From Flavobacterium foetidum (GTDB lineage Bacteria > Bacteroidota > Bacteroidia > Flavobacteriales > Flavobacteriaceae): a stretch of DNA of 64,000 nucleotides. Position numbers and translations under genes: made by a program. Of the stretch, positions 50,948 through 59,523 are shown piece by piece. Location: the NCBI RefSeq assembly GCF_004634245.1, contig NZ_SJTF01000001.1, forward strand, positions 62,001 through 126,000. The letters are read 5' to 3'. Numbering within the stretch: position 1 is the stretch's first letter; the number at the start of each line of letters is the position of its first letter. The notes under the pieces were generated by a model, which worked only from the letters and a program-made list of their open reading frames with translations, ran no database searches and was not told the DNA's origin.

Positions 50948-53722
50948 TTACTGGATAATTATCTTCTTCACATACTCCGATTTTTTGGTTTGAGGATTGA
51001 TGACTTTAATTAAGAAAACTCCTTTTGAGTGTAACTGAATATTTTCCTGGGTTTTTGTTTTGATTTTTTGTTTCAAAATTTCTTTTCCAGAAATATCATA
51101 GATTTTAAGGTCGGCAGTATCAAAATCTTCGTTGTCGGCAAAGACAGAAAATGAACCGTTGCTAGGCATTGGCCATACTTTAAAAGAATTTTGAGGTTCC
51201 TTAAATTCTTCTGTTTTTAGCAATGACTGGCCACTAACAATGTTTACTTTTCTTTTCATTGAAGCTCCCTCAGAATCTGTTACAGTAAATTCAAATGAAC
51301 ATAATCCGTTAGCGGCAGGCGTAAACGAAACAATATCTGAGTTTAAGACGGCATTTCCGTTTATCACATTCGAAAGTGCATATGAAACACCAGTGGTAAA
51401 ACCTTTTGATAGTTTCTGGATATTGATGTCGATCTTGTTTCCGTCAGCCGATTCGTAATGCGGTAATGACATCCACTGTAGGTAATTATCAAGATTAGTA
51501 TAACCATCATTATCGTTGTCAGCATTTGAGTCTGAGAAATCTCCAATAGCAGAATTTAAATTAGTGCCGATAATGGTTTCCCACCAATTCGGTAGTCCGT
51601 CCTGATCGCTGTCCCAATTGGCATCGCGAACAATAACAGGATAATCCTCAAAACCACCCACATCGGCTTCGTTGTCAGGAAATCCAGGTTTTCCGGTTAC
51701 GCTTCCAACTGCAGAATAGGTTCCGTTTAAGGTTTCATTCACAATTCGCTGATCGTGAGTATCAAATTCTGGTTGCGTGCATCCCACATCTGACAATACC
51801 ATTTTATAAGCATTTTTTGCAGTTTGTGTTGTGACATAAGACGGGAAAAAAGGAGTATTGACAAAGTTTTGATAAGAAACCGTGTTTCCAGAAGCTTTTC
51901 TTCCGATGGTCTGATTGGTTTCATCAAAATAGCCAGGCATTACATTTCCGCTGAAATAGCATTGCTGCATACCCGTACCAACTCCCTCATTCTGCTGGTT
52001 GAACGCAACAAATATTCTAGAACCCGCTCCCGGTTTGTAATAGTTATTAACGAAGTTAACTTCTTTGGTTCCGCCGTCGGTCGTTCTGCCTCCCCAATTG
52101 TACACTACATTATTGGTGATATCCATTCTTCCAGTGTAGGCGCCGTTTCCGTCTAATCCTCCTCCTAAGCTCCAGTTACGCCCATAGCAGTGTGCCAAAA
52201 GATTATGATGAAAACTTCCGATATCGCCTCCAATCGTAGCGGCGTAACCATGTTCTGTTCCCGCAGGATAATTTTGATGATTGGCAGCATTTAAAGCTTC
52301 CGAAATTAGTGTTCGTTGTAATGTTATATTTTTACCAGATCTGGAACTGAAAGATTCGTCAATAGTCCAGCTGATGGAGCAGTGATCAATAATACTGTGG
52401 TCTGCACCTGTTAGTCCCATACCGTCAAAAGTTGCTCCGGCGCCCAGCCTCACTCTTATATGTTGCACCACTGCGTCATTTCCTGTCACGCCAAACGGAG
52501 CGGCACGTATCGTAATTCCTTTTCCAGGTGCGGTTTGTCCTGCAACCGTTACATATGGCTGGCTTAGCACCAAACGTGAATTTAATTGAATAATTCCAGA
52601 AGTATTAAAAACAATTGTTCTCGGACCGATATCATTGGTGACTGCTTCGCGAAAACTTCCCGGCCCGCTGTCGTTCAAATTGGTTACAGCGACAACTTTT
52701 CCGCCTCGTCCTCCTCGAGCAAAACGGCCGTAGCCTTCTGCATCAGGAAATGCGAGTTGTGCGGGACGAAATTTCCATAAGGTGCCTTTTTCGACCTCGC
52801 CATTATTCAAAACTTCATCAATACGCCAATAGTAGGTTTCGCCCGTATATAATCCGTTTAACTGATAAGAAGTATTGGCCAAAGGTTTGTTCCCTTTAAA
52901 TTCAGCTGAAGAAGTGGTTGCGTTGCCGACCGCTGTGGGATCTGTACCGAAATAGATGTTATGCGAAACTGCATTTGAGGCCGCTGTCCATTCTAATAAT
53001 CTGCTGCCAGAATTGAGTTCAACATGTTCGTTATTGTGTTTAGGATTCGGATTGGTTGCCTGATATGCAATATTAGGAGTGTTTAATTCGAAACCATTTA
53101 GGATAAAGTTCTTTATTGTTTCTGTGCCTGAGGTTTCTGCGGCAAACAAAAGTACGACATCAGTATCTGCAACAGCTTGAAATTTTAAATAAGCAGATCG
53201 AGCATCGGCGGTTTTGGTTGCTCTGATGGTTGGTATTAAATTGTCAATTACCAGAGTTCCGTCAACAGAAATGTCAATCGGACTATACGTTCCCGCAGTA
53301 GGGCTATCTACGTTATTAAAAAATCCTAAAAACGAATGCTGACCTGCAGCCAAACCTTTAATCCTTAGTTCTATTATGGCGCCTAGGTTTGCATTGTTTC
53401 CTTTTACTGTTATTCCGTCGCAGACTAATCTGGCGTAATAGGGTGCTTGTATGCCTGCTTTGTACCAGTTGGTTCCTAAAGCATCGCCGTTTGCGCCTTT
53501 TCTGGTAACAGTAAAAGTTATTCCGTTTTCTACATAAGTGCTAGTGTCACCCGAGCCGATAACCCAAGCAGTATAATCAGGTTCGTTTACTTCGGCTTTT
53601 GGCCTTCCTGACTGATCAAAGTCAATTTTAACAATCGGATTTTGGGCAAACGTTGAAAGTAATGGAATAATGAGACATAAGGCTGTCATCATTACTTTGG
53701 TCTTTAAGTAATTTTTCAGCAT
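50948..53722 (-). CDS. T9SS-secreted pectate-lyase-like (PL1-type beta-helix) protein
   Basis: 924 residues: signal peptide (LIIPLLSTFAQ), a malectin/CBM-like N-terminal domain (about 30-215), a fibronectin-like domain (about 220-325) and a right-handed beta-helix. The helix starts at AFPDAEGYGRFARGGRGGKV and includes NLNDSGPGSFREAVTNDIGP, HIRVRLGAG and DHSIIDHCSISW. Putative calcium loops (DSDQDGLPNWWE and DNDNDGYTNLDNY), an Ig-like domain and a C-terminal type IX secretion sorting domain (VWPMPSNGSFSVFA, YDISGKEILKQKI, YVKKIIIQ) follow. It probably depolymerises a pectic or other uronic polysaccharide outside the cell; the catalytic Arg cannot be assigned by eye. It stands alone, without SusCD. 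Confidence 0.88.
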   Translation of the reverse strand: MLKNYLKTKVMMTALCLIIPLLSTFAQNPIVKIDFDQSGRPKAEVNEPDYTAWVIGSGDTSTYVENGITFTVTRKGANGDALGTNWYKAGIQAPYYARLVCDGITVKGNNANLGAIIELRIKGLAAGQHSFLGFFNNVDSPTAGTYSPIDISVDGTLVIDNLIPTIRATKTADARSAYLKFQAVADTDVVLLFAAETSGTETIKNFILNGFELNTPNIAYQATNPNPKHNNEHVELNSGSRLLEWTAASNAVSHNIYFGTDPTAVGNATTSSAEFKGNKPLANTSYQLNGLYTGETYYWRIDEVLNNGEVEKGTLWKFRPAQLAFPDAEGYGRFARGGRGGKVVAVTNLNDSGPGSFREAVTNDIGPRTIVFNTSGIIQLNSRLVLSQPYVTVAGQTAPGKGITIRAAPFGVTGNDAVVQHIRVRLGAGATFDGMGLTGADHSIIDHCSISWTIDESFSSRSGKNITLQRTLISEALNAANHQNYPAGTEHGYAATIGGDIGSFHHNLLAHCYGRNWSLGGGLDGNGAYTGRMDITNNVVYNWGGRTTDGGTKEVNFVNNYYKPGAGSRIFVAFNQQNEGVGTGMQQCYFSGNVMPGYFDETNQTIGRKASGNTVSYQNFVNTPFFPSYVTTQTAKNAYKMVLSDVGCTQPEFDTHDQRIVNETLNGTYSAVGSVTGKPGFPDNEADVGGFEDYPVIVRDANWDSDQDGLPNWWETIIGTNLNSAIGDFSDSNADNDNDGYTNLDNYLQWMSLPHYESADGNKIDINIQKLSKGFTTGVSYALSNVINGNAVLNSDIVSFTPAANGLCSFEFTVTDSEGASMKRKVNIVSGQSLLKTEEFKEPQNSFKVWPMPSNGSFSVFADNEDFDTADLKIYDISGKEILKQKIKTKTQENIQLHSKGVFLIKVINPQTKKSEYVKKIIIQ

Positions 53723-54024
53723 TTTAGTGGTGGTTTGGTTAGTAAGTAGAGTAAAAAATCAGCATTAGCTAATTGTAAATCAATTAATGTTTCTGATTCC
53801 TTTTGCTGTAAAGATTGATAAAACTTACAAAACAACCATCCTGCACCATCCTGTTTTTAATGCATTTTTCGTATTTAATGTTTGTTTAAAAAATGGTATT
53901 GATTTTTTTAATCTTAATTTTTTGTGTAAAATTCATTTGCTTTCTAAATATTAAGCGAATTTCATATTATCTAAGTGGAATATGACACAGAAATTAAGGA
54001 AATGTGATAAAGGAACTTTTAGGA
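53723..54024. other. Intergenic stretch without recognised gene
   Basis: 302 nt of AT-rich DNA upstream of the pectate-lyase-like gene, containing a short direct repeat (CCATCCTG-C-ACCATCCTG around 53838-53855). I see no convincing ORF, terminator or promoter pair. It presumably holds the promoter for the minus-strand gene 50948-53722. Confidence 0.5.
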
Positions 54025-54327
54025 TTAATCCTTAAATAAAAATCCAAGTCCCATTCTTTTGAGCATTTTCTTTTCGAAATTCCAAAAAAAGCGGAATTGA
54101 CCAAAAATAGTGCCTATTGCAACCAGAAGAACCTGATAAATTGGTAGTATAATGAGCAAACGAATTAAGGTAAACCAACTGCCAAAATCTTCTTTGTGAA
54201 TTCCAAGCCAGTCACAAAAAGGTCTAGAGAGCCATGCAGATGCCGATCCGGTGATGGCAAAAACAATAAGTATGATAATAGCCTGCAGATTTGAGGTGAT
54301 GCCCCAGCGTTGTTTTAATTTGTTCAT
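54025..54327 (-). CDS. DUF6787-like small membrane protein
   Basis: 100 residues with two transmembrane helices (AIIILIVFAITGSASAWL and TLIRLLIILPIYQVLLVAIG) and the conserved opening KLKQRWGITSNLQ and closing FGQFRFFWNFEKKMLKRMGL. This matches a family (DUF6787) in flavobacteria. It ends a minus-strand series with DUF6146, DUF937 and serA. Function unknown. Confidence 0.8.
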   Translation of the reverse strand: MNKLKQRWGITSNLQAIIILIVFAITGSASAWLSRPFCDWLGIHKEDFGSWFTLIRLLIILPIYQVLLVAIGTIFGQFRFFWNFEKKMLKRMGLGFLFKD

Positions 54328-54360
54328 TAGTTATTTATAACGATTACAAATATAATAACA

Positions 54361-54795
54361 TTATTGTTGCGGCACATATCCTGCGAGCTTTTGTTTGAAA
54401 GTATTTTGAAAATAAATCATATAATTGTAAATAAGGTAATTTACTTCATACCCATAATGAATCTCAGGTCTGTAGTCAATTGTCATTTCATAAAGGTTGG
54501 GGTTGTAACGATGGGGTTGCAGGACTCTGTTGTTCCATTCGGTTACGTATTGGTAATTTTTGTTTTCGAGATAAGCAAGTGTATAATAGTTTCTCGGCAA
54601 CGCTCGTGAAGCAAGCCAAGTATTGAACCCGTTATCTATTATGATTACTTCGTATTCTAATGAGTCGTTTGCTATTCTGACAGTATCGCCACTTTTTGCT
54701 TTTCTGGGTTGTGAATTATCCGCAATATTTTTTGATGCCGTTGAGCAGGCAATTACGGTCAAAATAATAATTAATATGAAGACAATCTTTTTCAT
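54361..54795 (-). CDS. DUF6146-like lipoprotein
   Basis: 144-residue lipoprotein (IACS, Cys17). The mature domain carries EYEVIIIDNGFNTWLASRAL, YLENKNYQYVTEWNNRV, QPHRYNPNLYEMTIDYRPE and HYGYEVNYLIYNYMIYFQ, the conserved aromatic-rich pattern of DUF6146. It sits 33 nt upstream of the DUF6787 gene on the same strand. No biochemical role is known. Confidence 0.82.
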   Translation of the reverse strand: MKKIVFILIIILTVIACSTASKNIADNSQPRKAKSGDTVRIANDSLEYEVIIIDNGFNTWLASRALPRNYYTLAYLENKNYQYVTEWNNRVLQPHRYNPNLYEMTIDYRPEIHYGYEVNYLIYNYMIYFQNTFKQKLAGYVPQQ

Positions 54796-54896
54796 GACTT
54801 AAAGTTAGTGAAAAAGTTGCAAAGGGGCAAAGGTTCATGGTAGCAAAGTTTTTAGAATTAAAGAGTTGAGTCTTAAATTGCTATGAAAAAAACAAA

Positions 54897-54915
54897 AAGC
54901 CTCTCATGGAGGTTT
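54897..54915 (-). terminator. Terminator of the DUF937 gene
   Basis: On the minus strand AAACCTC pairs with GAGGCTT around a CATGA loop, followed by TTTGTTTTTTTC. Confidence 0.6.
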
Positions 54916-54940
54916 ACAATAATATAGAATGTCATCAATT

Positions 54941-55510
54941 TTACGAGCTAGATTTGCCAAAAAGTCTACCAATAAATCCAGAAATACCGCCTTTGCTTTT
55001 GGTTACAACCAATACATCTGCAACATCTACTTTTCCGTCATTATTTTGGTCAAGACCAAACTGCATTCCGTATTTAGAAATCGTCTCCATTAATCCCGAT
55101 GCTTGATTGCTGTTTCCGGAAATTGCTGCAATAATATCAGAAATTTGAAAACTGTTGTCGTTCGGATCTTTTGCTTTGTTGACCAATGAACTTAAGATTT
55201 GTGGAATCATACCTGATGCAACTCCTGAAGAATCTGAACTGCTCATTCGGAATTTTTCGCTCAAATTGCCGCTTAATTGATCGGTAAGTTGTTTTACCAC
55301 AGGATTGTCTTTGTCTATAGGAGAATTGCCATTGAATAAACTAGCAAGTTGTTCTCCGCCACCTTCAGAAGCCAGTTTTTGTAGTCCAGAAAAAATAGAA
55401 GAACTCGTTTCGCTTATTACAGCTTCGTTGTGTTCGTTGGGAACTGCGCTATTGTTTACAACAGCATCGCTTCCGTATTGCTTTACTAATTGGGTTAATT
55501 GTTCAAACAT
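54941..55510 (-). CDS. DUF937-like protein with C-terminal EF-hand-type loop
   Basis: 189 residues. The N-terminal two thirds (LTQLVKQYGSDAVVNN ... SGLQKLASEGGGEQLASLFN ... SGVASGMIPQILSSLVNKAK) is Ser/Gly-rich and helical like DUF937 (YidB-related). Residues 154-165 (DQNNDGKVDVAD) form a calcium-binding EF-hand or dockerin-like loop with Asp154, Asn156, Asp158 and Asp162/Asp165. A short amphipathic Gly-rich tail follows (GGISGFIGRLFGK). No signal peptide. The role is unknown; calcium binding is a prediction. Confidence 0.75.
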   Translation of the reverse strand: MFEQLTQLVKQYGSDAVVNNSAVPNEHNEAVISETSSSIFSGLQKLASEGGGEQLASLFNGNSPIDKDNPVVKQLTDQLSGNLSEKFRMSSSDSSGVASGMIPQILSSLVNKAKDPNDNSFQISDIIAAISGNSNQASGLMETISKYGMQFGLDQNNDGKVDVADVLVVTKSKGGISGFIGRLFGKSSS

Positions 55511-55545
55511 GGTTATAAGAATTTAGATTAGACTCCAGAATCAAT

Positions 55546-55585
55546 AAAAAAAGAAGGGATTTACTATAAAGCAGTAAATCCCTTC
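55546..55585 (-). terminator. serA terminator
   Basis: GAAGGGATTTACT pairs with AGTAAATCCCTTC around a 7-nt loop. The T tract (TTTTTTTA) follows on the minus strand, downstream of serA. Confidence 0.88.
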
Positions 55586-55608
55586 AAAATTAATCTATTT
55601 TTTAATTG

Positions 55609-56559
55609 TTAGCTCAACAAGGTGATAATTTGTGAAGCTAGTTCTGTACCAATTCTGTCTTGTGCTTCTCCTGTTGCAGCTCCGATATGCGGCGTTAAAG
55701 AGATTTTAGAATGCATTAAAATTGCCATTTCCGGTTTTGGTTCGTTTTCAAAAACGTCTAAACCTGCAAAAGCAACTTTTCCTGAGTCTAAAGCTTTTAC
55801 TAATGCTACTTCGTCAATAACACCTCCACGTGCACAGTTTACGATTCCCACACCGTCTTTCATGATTTCAAGTTCTTTTTCTCCGATGATGTAACCATTT
55901 TGAGCTGGAACATGTAATGTAATGAAATCAGCTTCTTTGAATAAAGATTCTAAAGACTGAGAAACGATTTTAGTAGTGATTGACTGTCCGTCGAAAAACT
56001 CAACTTTTACATCAACTTCAGGAATAAAACTATCAGCAGCAATAACTTTCATGCCTAAGCCTAAAGCCATTTTTGCAGTTGCCTGGCCAATACGTCCGAT
56101 ACCTACAATTCCAAGAGTTTTTCCTCTTAGTTCTACACCATTTGCATATGCTTTTTTAAGGCCGTCAAAATTAGTGTCTCCTTCAAGAGGCATATTTCTA
56201 TTAGAATCATGTAAAAAACGAACACCATTGAATAAGTGTCCAAATACCAATTCAGCAACAGATTCTGATGATGAAGCTGGTGTATTGATTACATGAATTC
56301 CTTTGCTTTTAGCATAATCAACATCGATATTGTCCATGCCAACACCACCGCGACCGATGATTTTGATACCAGGGCATGCATCAATGATGTCTTTACGAAC
56401 TTTAGTTGCACTGCGCACTAAAATTACGTCTACATTATTTTCATTAATAAAGTTAGCTACTTGTTCTTGAGCAACTTTTGTAGTTATTACTTCAAATCCA
56501 CCTTTTTCTAAAGCAGCAATTCCGCTTTTAGAAATTCCGTCATTTGCTAATACTTTCAT
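55609..56559 (-). CDS. serA: D-3-phosphoglycerate dehydrogenase (short form)
   Basis: 316 residues, D-2-hydroxyacid dehydrogenase fold. The NAD site is TLGIVGIGRIGQATAKMALG. Catalytic residues are the Arg in NCARGGVIDE, the Glu in FENEPKPE and the His in TPHIGAATGE. It lacks the C-terminal ACT/ASB regulatory domain of the long forms, so it may not be feedback-regulated by serine. First step of phosphorylated serine synthesis. Directly downstream of serC on the same strand, which supports this assignment over other hydroxyacid dehydrogenases. Confidence 0.93.
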   Translation of the reverse strand: MKVLANDGISKSGIAALEKGGFEVITTKVAQEQVANFINENNVDVILVRSATKVRKDIIDACPGIKIIGRGGVGMDNIDVDYAKSKGIHVINTPASSSESVAELVFGHLFNGVRFLHDSNRNMPLEGDTNFDGLKKAYANGVELRGKTLGIVGIGRIGQATAKMALGLGMKVIAADSFIPEVDVKVEFFDGQSITTKIVSQSLESLFKEADFITLHVPAQNGYIIGEKELEIMKDGVGIVNCARGGVIDEVALVKALDSGKVAFAGLDVFENEPKPEMAILMHSKISLTPHIGAATGEAQDRIGTELASQIITLLS

Positions 56560-56636
56560 TGTATGTGTATGTTGTTTTTTGTTTCTGTCAAAGAAACGGA
56601 GTTAGATTATTTTTTTTCTTTTTGATAAAATATCCT

Positions 56637-57707
56637 TTAGACTTTAGTTTCTAAGGCTTTCATTACATCAACCAAAACCTGAACGCTTTCAATTGGCATT
56701 GCGTTGTAGATAGAAGCTCTGTAACCGCCCACAGAACGGTGACCAGGTAAGCCTGAAATATTAGCTTCTTTCCATAAAGCATCAAAAGTTGCCGCGTGGT
56801 CTGGATTGTTTAATAAGAAAGTAACGTTCATGTTAGAGCGGTCTTCAACAGCTGCAGTTCCTTTAAACAATGGGTTTCTGTCGATTTCATTGTAAAGTAA
56901 AGCTGCTTTTTCGTTGTTTAATTTTTCAACAGCTGCGATTCCACCTTTAGATTTGATCCATTGTAAAGTCAAAAGAGAAACGTAAACAGCAAAAACAGAT
57001 GGCGTATTGTACATGCTTTCTGCTTTAATATGTTTGGCGTAGTCTAACATACTTGGGATTGTTCTTCCGTTTTTCTCAAGAATTTCTTCTTTGACAACTA
57101 CAAGAGTAGTTCCGGCTGGTCCCATGTTTTTTTGAGCTCCAGCGTAGATTAAATCAAATTTGGAGAAATCTAACTGACGTGAAAAAATATCAGAACTCAT
57201 ATCGCAAACAACAGGTACATTTGTTGTTGGGAATTCTTTCATTTGAGTTCCGAAAATTGTATTGTTGCTTGTGCAGTGAAAATAGTCTGCGTCGCTTGGT
57301 ATTGCGTAACCTTTTGGAATATGGTTGTAATTTTCTTCTTTTGAAGAAGCCACTACAACAGTTTCTCCGAAATATTTAGCTTCTTTTATAGCTGCAGTTG
57401 CCCATGTCCCCGAATCTAAGTAAGCTGCTTTTCCGTTTTCTTTCATTAGATTGTAAGGAGCCATTAAGAATGCTGTGCTAGCACCGCCTTGTAAAAACAG
57501 AGCTTGGTATCCTTTTCCTGTAAGTCCAAGTAATTCTAAAGCCAACGAACGAGCTTCATCCATAACAGCAACGAAATCTTTGCTTCGGTGCGAAATTTCA
57601 AGAATTGATAATCCTGAATTATTAAAATTTAATACTGCTTGTGATGCCTTCTCAAAAACTTCCTGAGGTAAAATACTTGGTCCTGCGCTGTAGTTGTGTT
57701 TTTTCAT
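56637..57707 (-). CDS. serC: Phosphoserine aminotransferase
   Basis: 356 residues of class-V PLP aminotransferase. It opens KKHNYSAGPSILPQEVFEKA. The PLP lysine is in YAGAQKNMGPAGTTLVVVKE, and other marks are LFLQGGASTAFLMAPYNL, CTSNNTIFGTQ and LPGHRSVGGYRASIYNAMP. It converts 3-phosphohydroxypyruvate and glutamate to phosphoserine (and can act in pyridoxal phosphate synthesis). Its gene precedes serA by 77 nt. Confidence 0.95.
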   Translation of the reverse strand: MKKHNYSAGPSILPQEVFEKASQAVLNFNNSGLSILEISHRSKDFVAVMDEARSLALELLGLTGKGYQALFLQGGASTAFLMAPYNLMKENGKAAYLDSGTWATAAIKEAKYFGETVVVASSKEENYNHIPKGYAIPSDADYFHCTSNNTIFGTQMKEFPTTNVPVVCDMSSDIFSRQLDFSKFDLIYAGAQKNMGPAGTTLVVVKEEILEKNGRTIPSMLDYAKHIKAESMYNTPSVFAVYVSLLTLQWIKSKGGIAAVEKLNNEKAALLYNEIDRNPLFKGTAAVEDRSNMNVTFLLNNPDHAATFDALWKEANISGLPGHRSVGGYRASIYNAMPIESVQVLVDVMKALETKV

Positions 57708-57800
57708 GGTTGTTGTTAATAGTCGAAAATTTTAAAGACGCAAATTTCGTTAATAAGACACGAAAAAGCGTTAAAATATTCGAAATAATTAAACATTTTT

Positions 57801-58865
57801 TTACTTTGTTGTTAACAAAAACGTTATAGTATCAACGTTATCTGCGTAATCCCACAATTGCGGTTTTTGAGTTTCTCCAAAAGCAATGCTATTGGCAGTC
57901 AAATTTGAACTCACGATGCATTGAATTTGTTCTGAATCGTCTGCAAGACGTTTTTGCAGCTCGTCAAGGCTTTCGTAATATTCGTAAAAGACGCTCGAAA
58001 TAGGAGAGGCGTAGCTGGAATCTTCTTTTAAGGTCAGAAAACCGTTATCGATCAGTTTGAAATTGCTCATTAAGAAAACGGCTTTGTTGTAATCGTAATT
58101 ATTGGCGTATTTTTCGTATTGAATAACGTCCTGATATTTAAAAATGGCTTGGAAAAAATCATCAAAAGAATACTCTTTCGGAACAAAAAGTTTAGAAACA
58201 TTTCGGCATCCTAAACCAAAATACCTGAAAATGTCTTCTCCTAAAGCCTCAAGTTCCTCATTGGTTTCTTTTCCGGTCAGAATTGCGGCCGAATTTCTGT
58301 TTTTGCGAATAATCGAGGGTTTGTCTCTGAAATAGTATTCAAAATAACGAGATGTATTATTGCTTCCTGTTGCAATTACGGCATCAAAATTTTCTAGTTT
58401 TCCGTCCACAAAAGTGATTCTGTCTGCAAATTCGGCATTAACAGCAATAATATATTTCGCTAAAAATGGCAATAAATGCTGGTCATTTGAAGATGTTTTG
58501 ATTAAAGCTTTATTGCCCGTAATCAAAACAGATAGAAAATCGTGAAATCCGACAAGAGGAATATTTCCGGCCAAAATTAAAGCAACTGTTTTTTCTGGAT
58601 CGTTGTCATTAAAAGTGTATTTTGAAATCCATTGTGCAATGTTTTCATCCGTTAAGGCTTCTGCCCAAGACTGCACTGCAAAGTAGACCTGCGCAGGAGT
58701 GTACCATCCATTATGAGATTGCGATAAATGAATCAGTTTTTCGAAATCATCAAAAAAAACATCGTTATGCAAAACGCCTGATTTTTTTTCGGATCCGCTT
58801 TCAGAAAACTGACTTAAAAATTTTCCTAATTCAACAAAAACACTTTTTTTTGTTTCTAATGTCAT
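57801..58865 (-). CDS. Acyl-CoA reductase (LuxC-like, ALDH superfamily)
   Basis: 354 residues. The pattern ILAGNIPLVGFHDFLSVLIT, ATGSNNTSRYFEYYFRDKPS and RNSAAILTGKETNEELEALG, followed by the likely catalytic Cys in FRYFGLGCRNVSK, matches the LuxC/acyl-CoA reductase branch of aldehyde dehydrogenases. No luciferase genes are nearby. The common flavobacterial annotation is acyl-CoA reductase. It is upstream of serC with a 93-nt gap and divergent from the ferredoxin gene, an arrangement I recall as recurrent in flavobacteria. Substrate unproven. Confidence 0.82.
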   Translation of the reverse strand: MTLETKKSVFVELGKFLSQFSESGSEKKSGVLHNDVFFDDFEKLIHLSQSHNGWYTPAQVYFAVQSWAEALTDENIAQWISKYTFNDNDPEKTVALILAGNIPLVGFHDFLSVLITGNKALIKTSSNDQHLLPFLAKYIIAVNAEFADRITFVDGKLENFDAVIATGSNNTSRYFEYYFRDKPSIIRKNRNSAAILTGKETNEELEALGEDIFRYFGLGCRNVSKLFVPKEYSFDDFFQAIFKYQDVIQYEKYANNYDYNKAVFLMSNFKLIDNGFLTLKEDSSYASPISSVFYEYYESLDELQKRLADDSEQIQCIVSSNLTANSIAFGETQKPQLWDYADNVDTITFLLTTK

Positions 58866-58869
58866 AATG

Positions 58870-58901
58870 TTTGCTTATGAATTGTTTTGATTGTAATTTT
58901 G
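58870..58901 (+). promoter_or_regulatory. Promoter TTTG-N20-TAATTTTG for ferredoxin gene
   Basis: -33 TTTG (58870-58873) and -7 TAATTTTG (58894-58901) have good Bacteroidota spacing, about 100 nt before the ATG. Confidence 0.6.
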
Positions 58902-59002
58902 CACAAAAATAAGCTATATTACGTTATAAGGCAAAGCAGATTAAAATCTTTGGTATTTTAAACTTTAAACTTGTAACTTTAAACTAAGAAACGAAGAAAA
59001 AG

Positions 59003-59353
59003 ATGGCAATAATTATAACTGACGAATGTATTAATTGCGGGGCTTGCGAACCAGAATGCCCAAATACAGCAATTTATGAAGGAGCAGATGACTGGAGATA
59101 CAAAGACGGAACAAGTCTTTCTGGAACTATAGTTTTACCTGACGGAACTGAGGTTGATGCTGAAGAAGCACAAACTCCTATTTCTGATGAAATCTATTAT
59201 ATCGTACCTGGCAAATGTACAGAGTGCAAAGGTTTTCATGATGAGCCTCAATGCGCTGCTGTATGTCCTGTTGATTGTTGTGTGCCAGATGACAATCATG
59301 TAGAAGATGAGGAAACCTTACTAAACAGACAGTCTTTCTTACACGGAGAATAA
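59003..59353 (+). CDS. 2[4Fe-4S] ferredoxin
   Basis: 116 residues. Cluster ligands are Cys9, Cys12, Cys15 and Cys19 in [19 protein letters not shown]. The second set is in [20 protein letters not shown], where an extended loop separates the first cysteine pair from the last ones. An acidic insertion of about 45 residues lies between the clusters. This matches the YfhL/Alvin-type ferredoxins with extended loops. It serves as a low-potential electron carrier. Divergent from acyl-CoA reductase. Confidence 0.93.
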   Translation: MAIIITDECINCGACEPECPNTAIYEGADDWRYKDGTSLSGTIVLPDGTEVDAEEAQTPISDEIYYIVPGKCTECKGFHDEPQCAAVCPVDCCVPDDNHVEDEETLLNRQSFLHGE

Positions 59354-59377
59354 TCTGAATAAAAAATATTTTTCTAT

Positions 59378-59408
59378 AAAAACCTGAGCTAAAACTCAGG
59401 TTTTTTTT
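59378..59408 (+). terminator. Terminator after ferredoxin gene
   Basis: AAAAACCTGAG pairs with CTCAGGTTTTT around CTAAAA, with a T tract. Confidence 0.9.
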
Positions 59409-59523
59409 GTCCCTGATATCAGGTATTTTTAAAAGTTAGTTTCTTGATAACGAATGTTTTATTTTTTGGCTGTTGCTTAATTGTTAAAAAATTAATACTT
59501 TAGTTGAAAATTTAATAACGCTT

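Noticed and set aside
54941..55510. True cellulosomal dockerin
   Set aside because: Only one calcium loop is seen instead of two, there is no signal peptide and no cohesin protein is nearby.
55622..56296. Plus-strand open frames inside serA
   Set aside because: Complement of a conserved gene; no independent start signal.
57801..58865. Bioluminescence locus suggested by the LuxC-like protein
   Set aside because: No luxA, luxB, luxD or luxE genes are present. The family is widespread as an acyl-CoA reductase.
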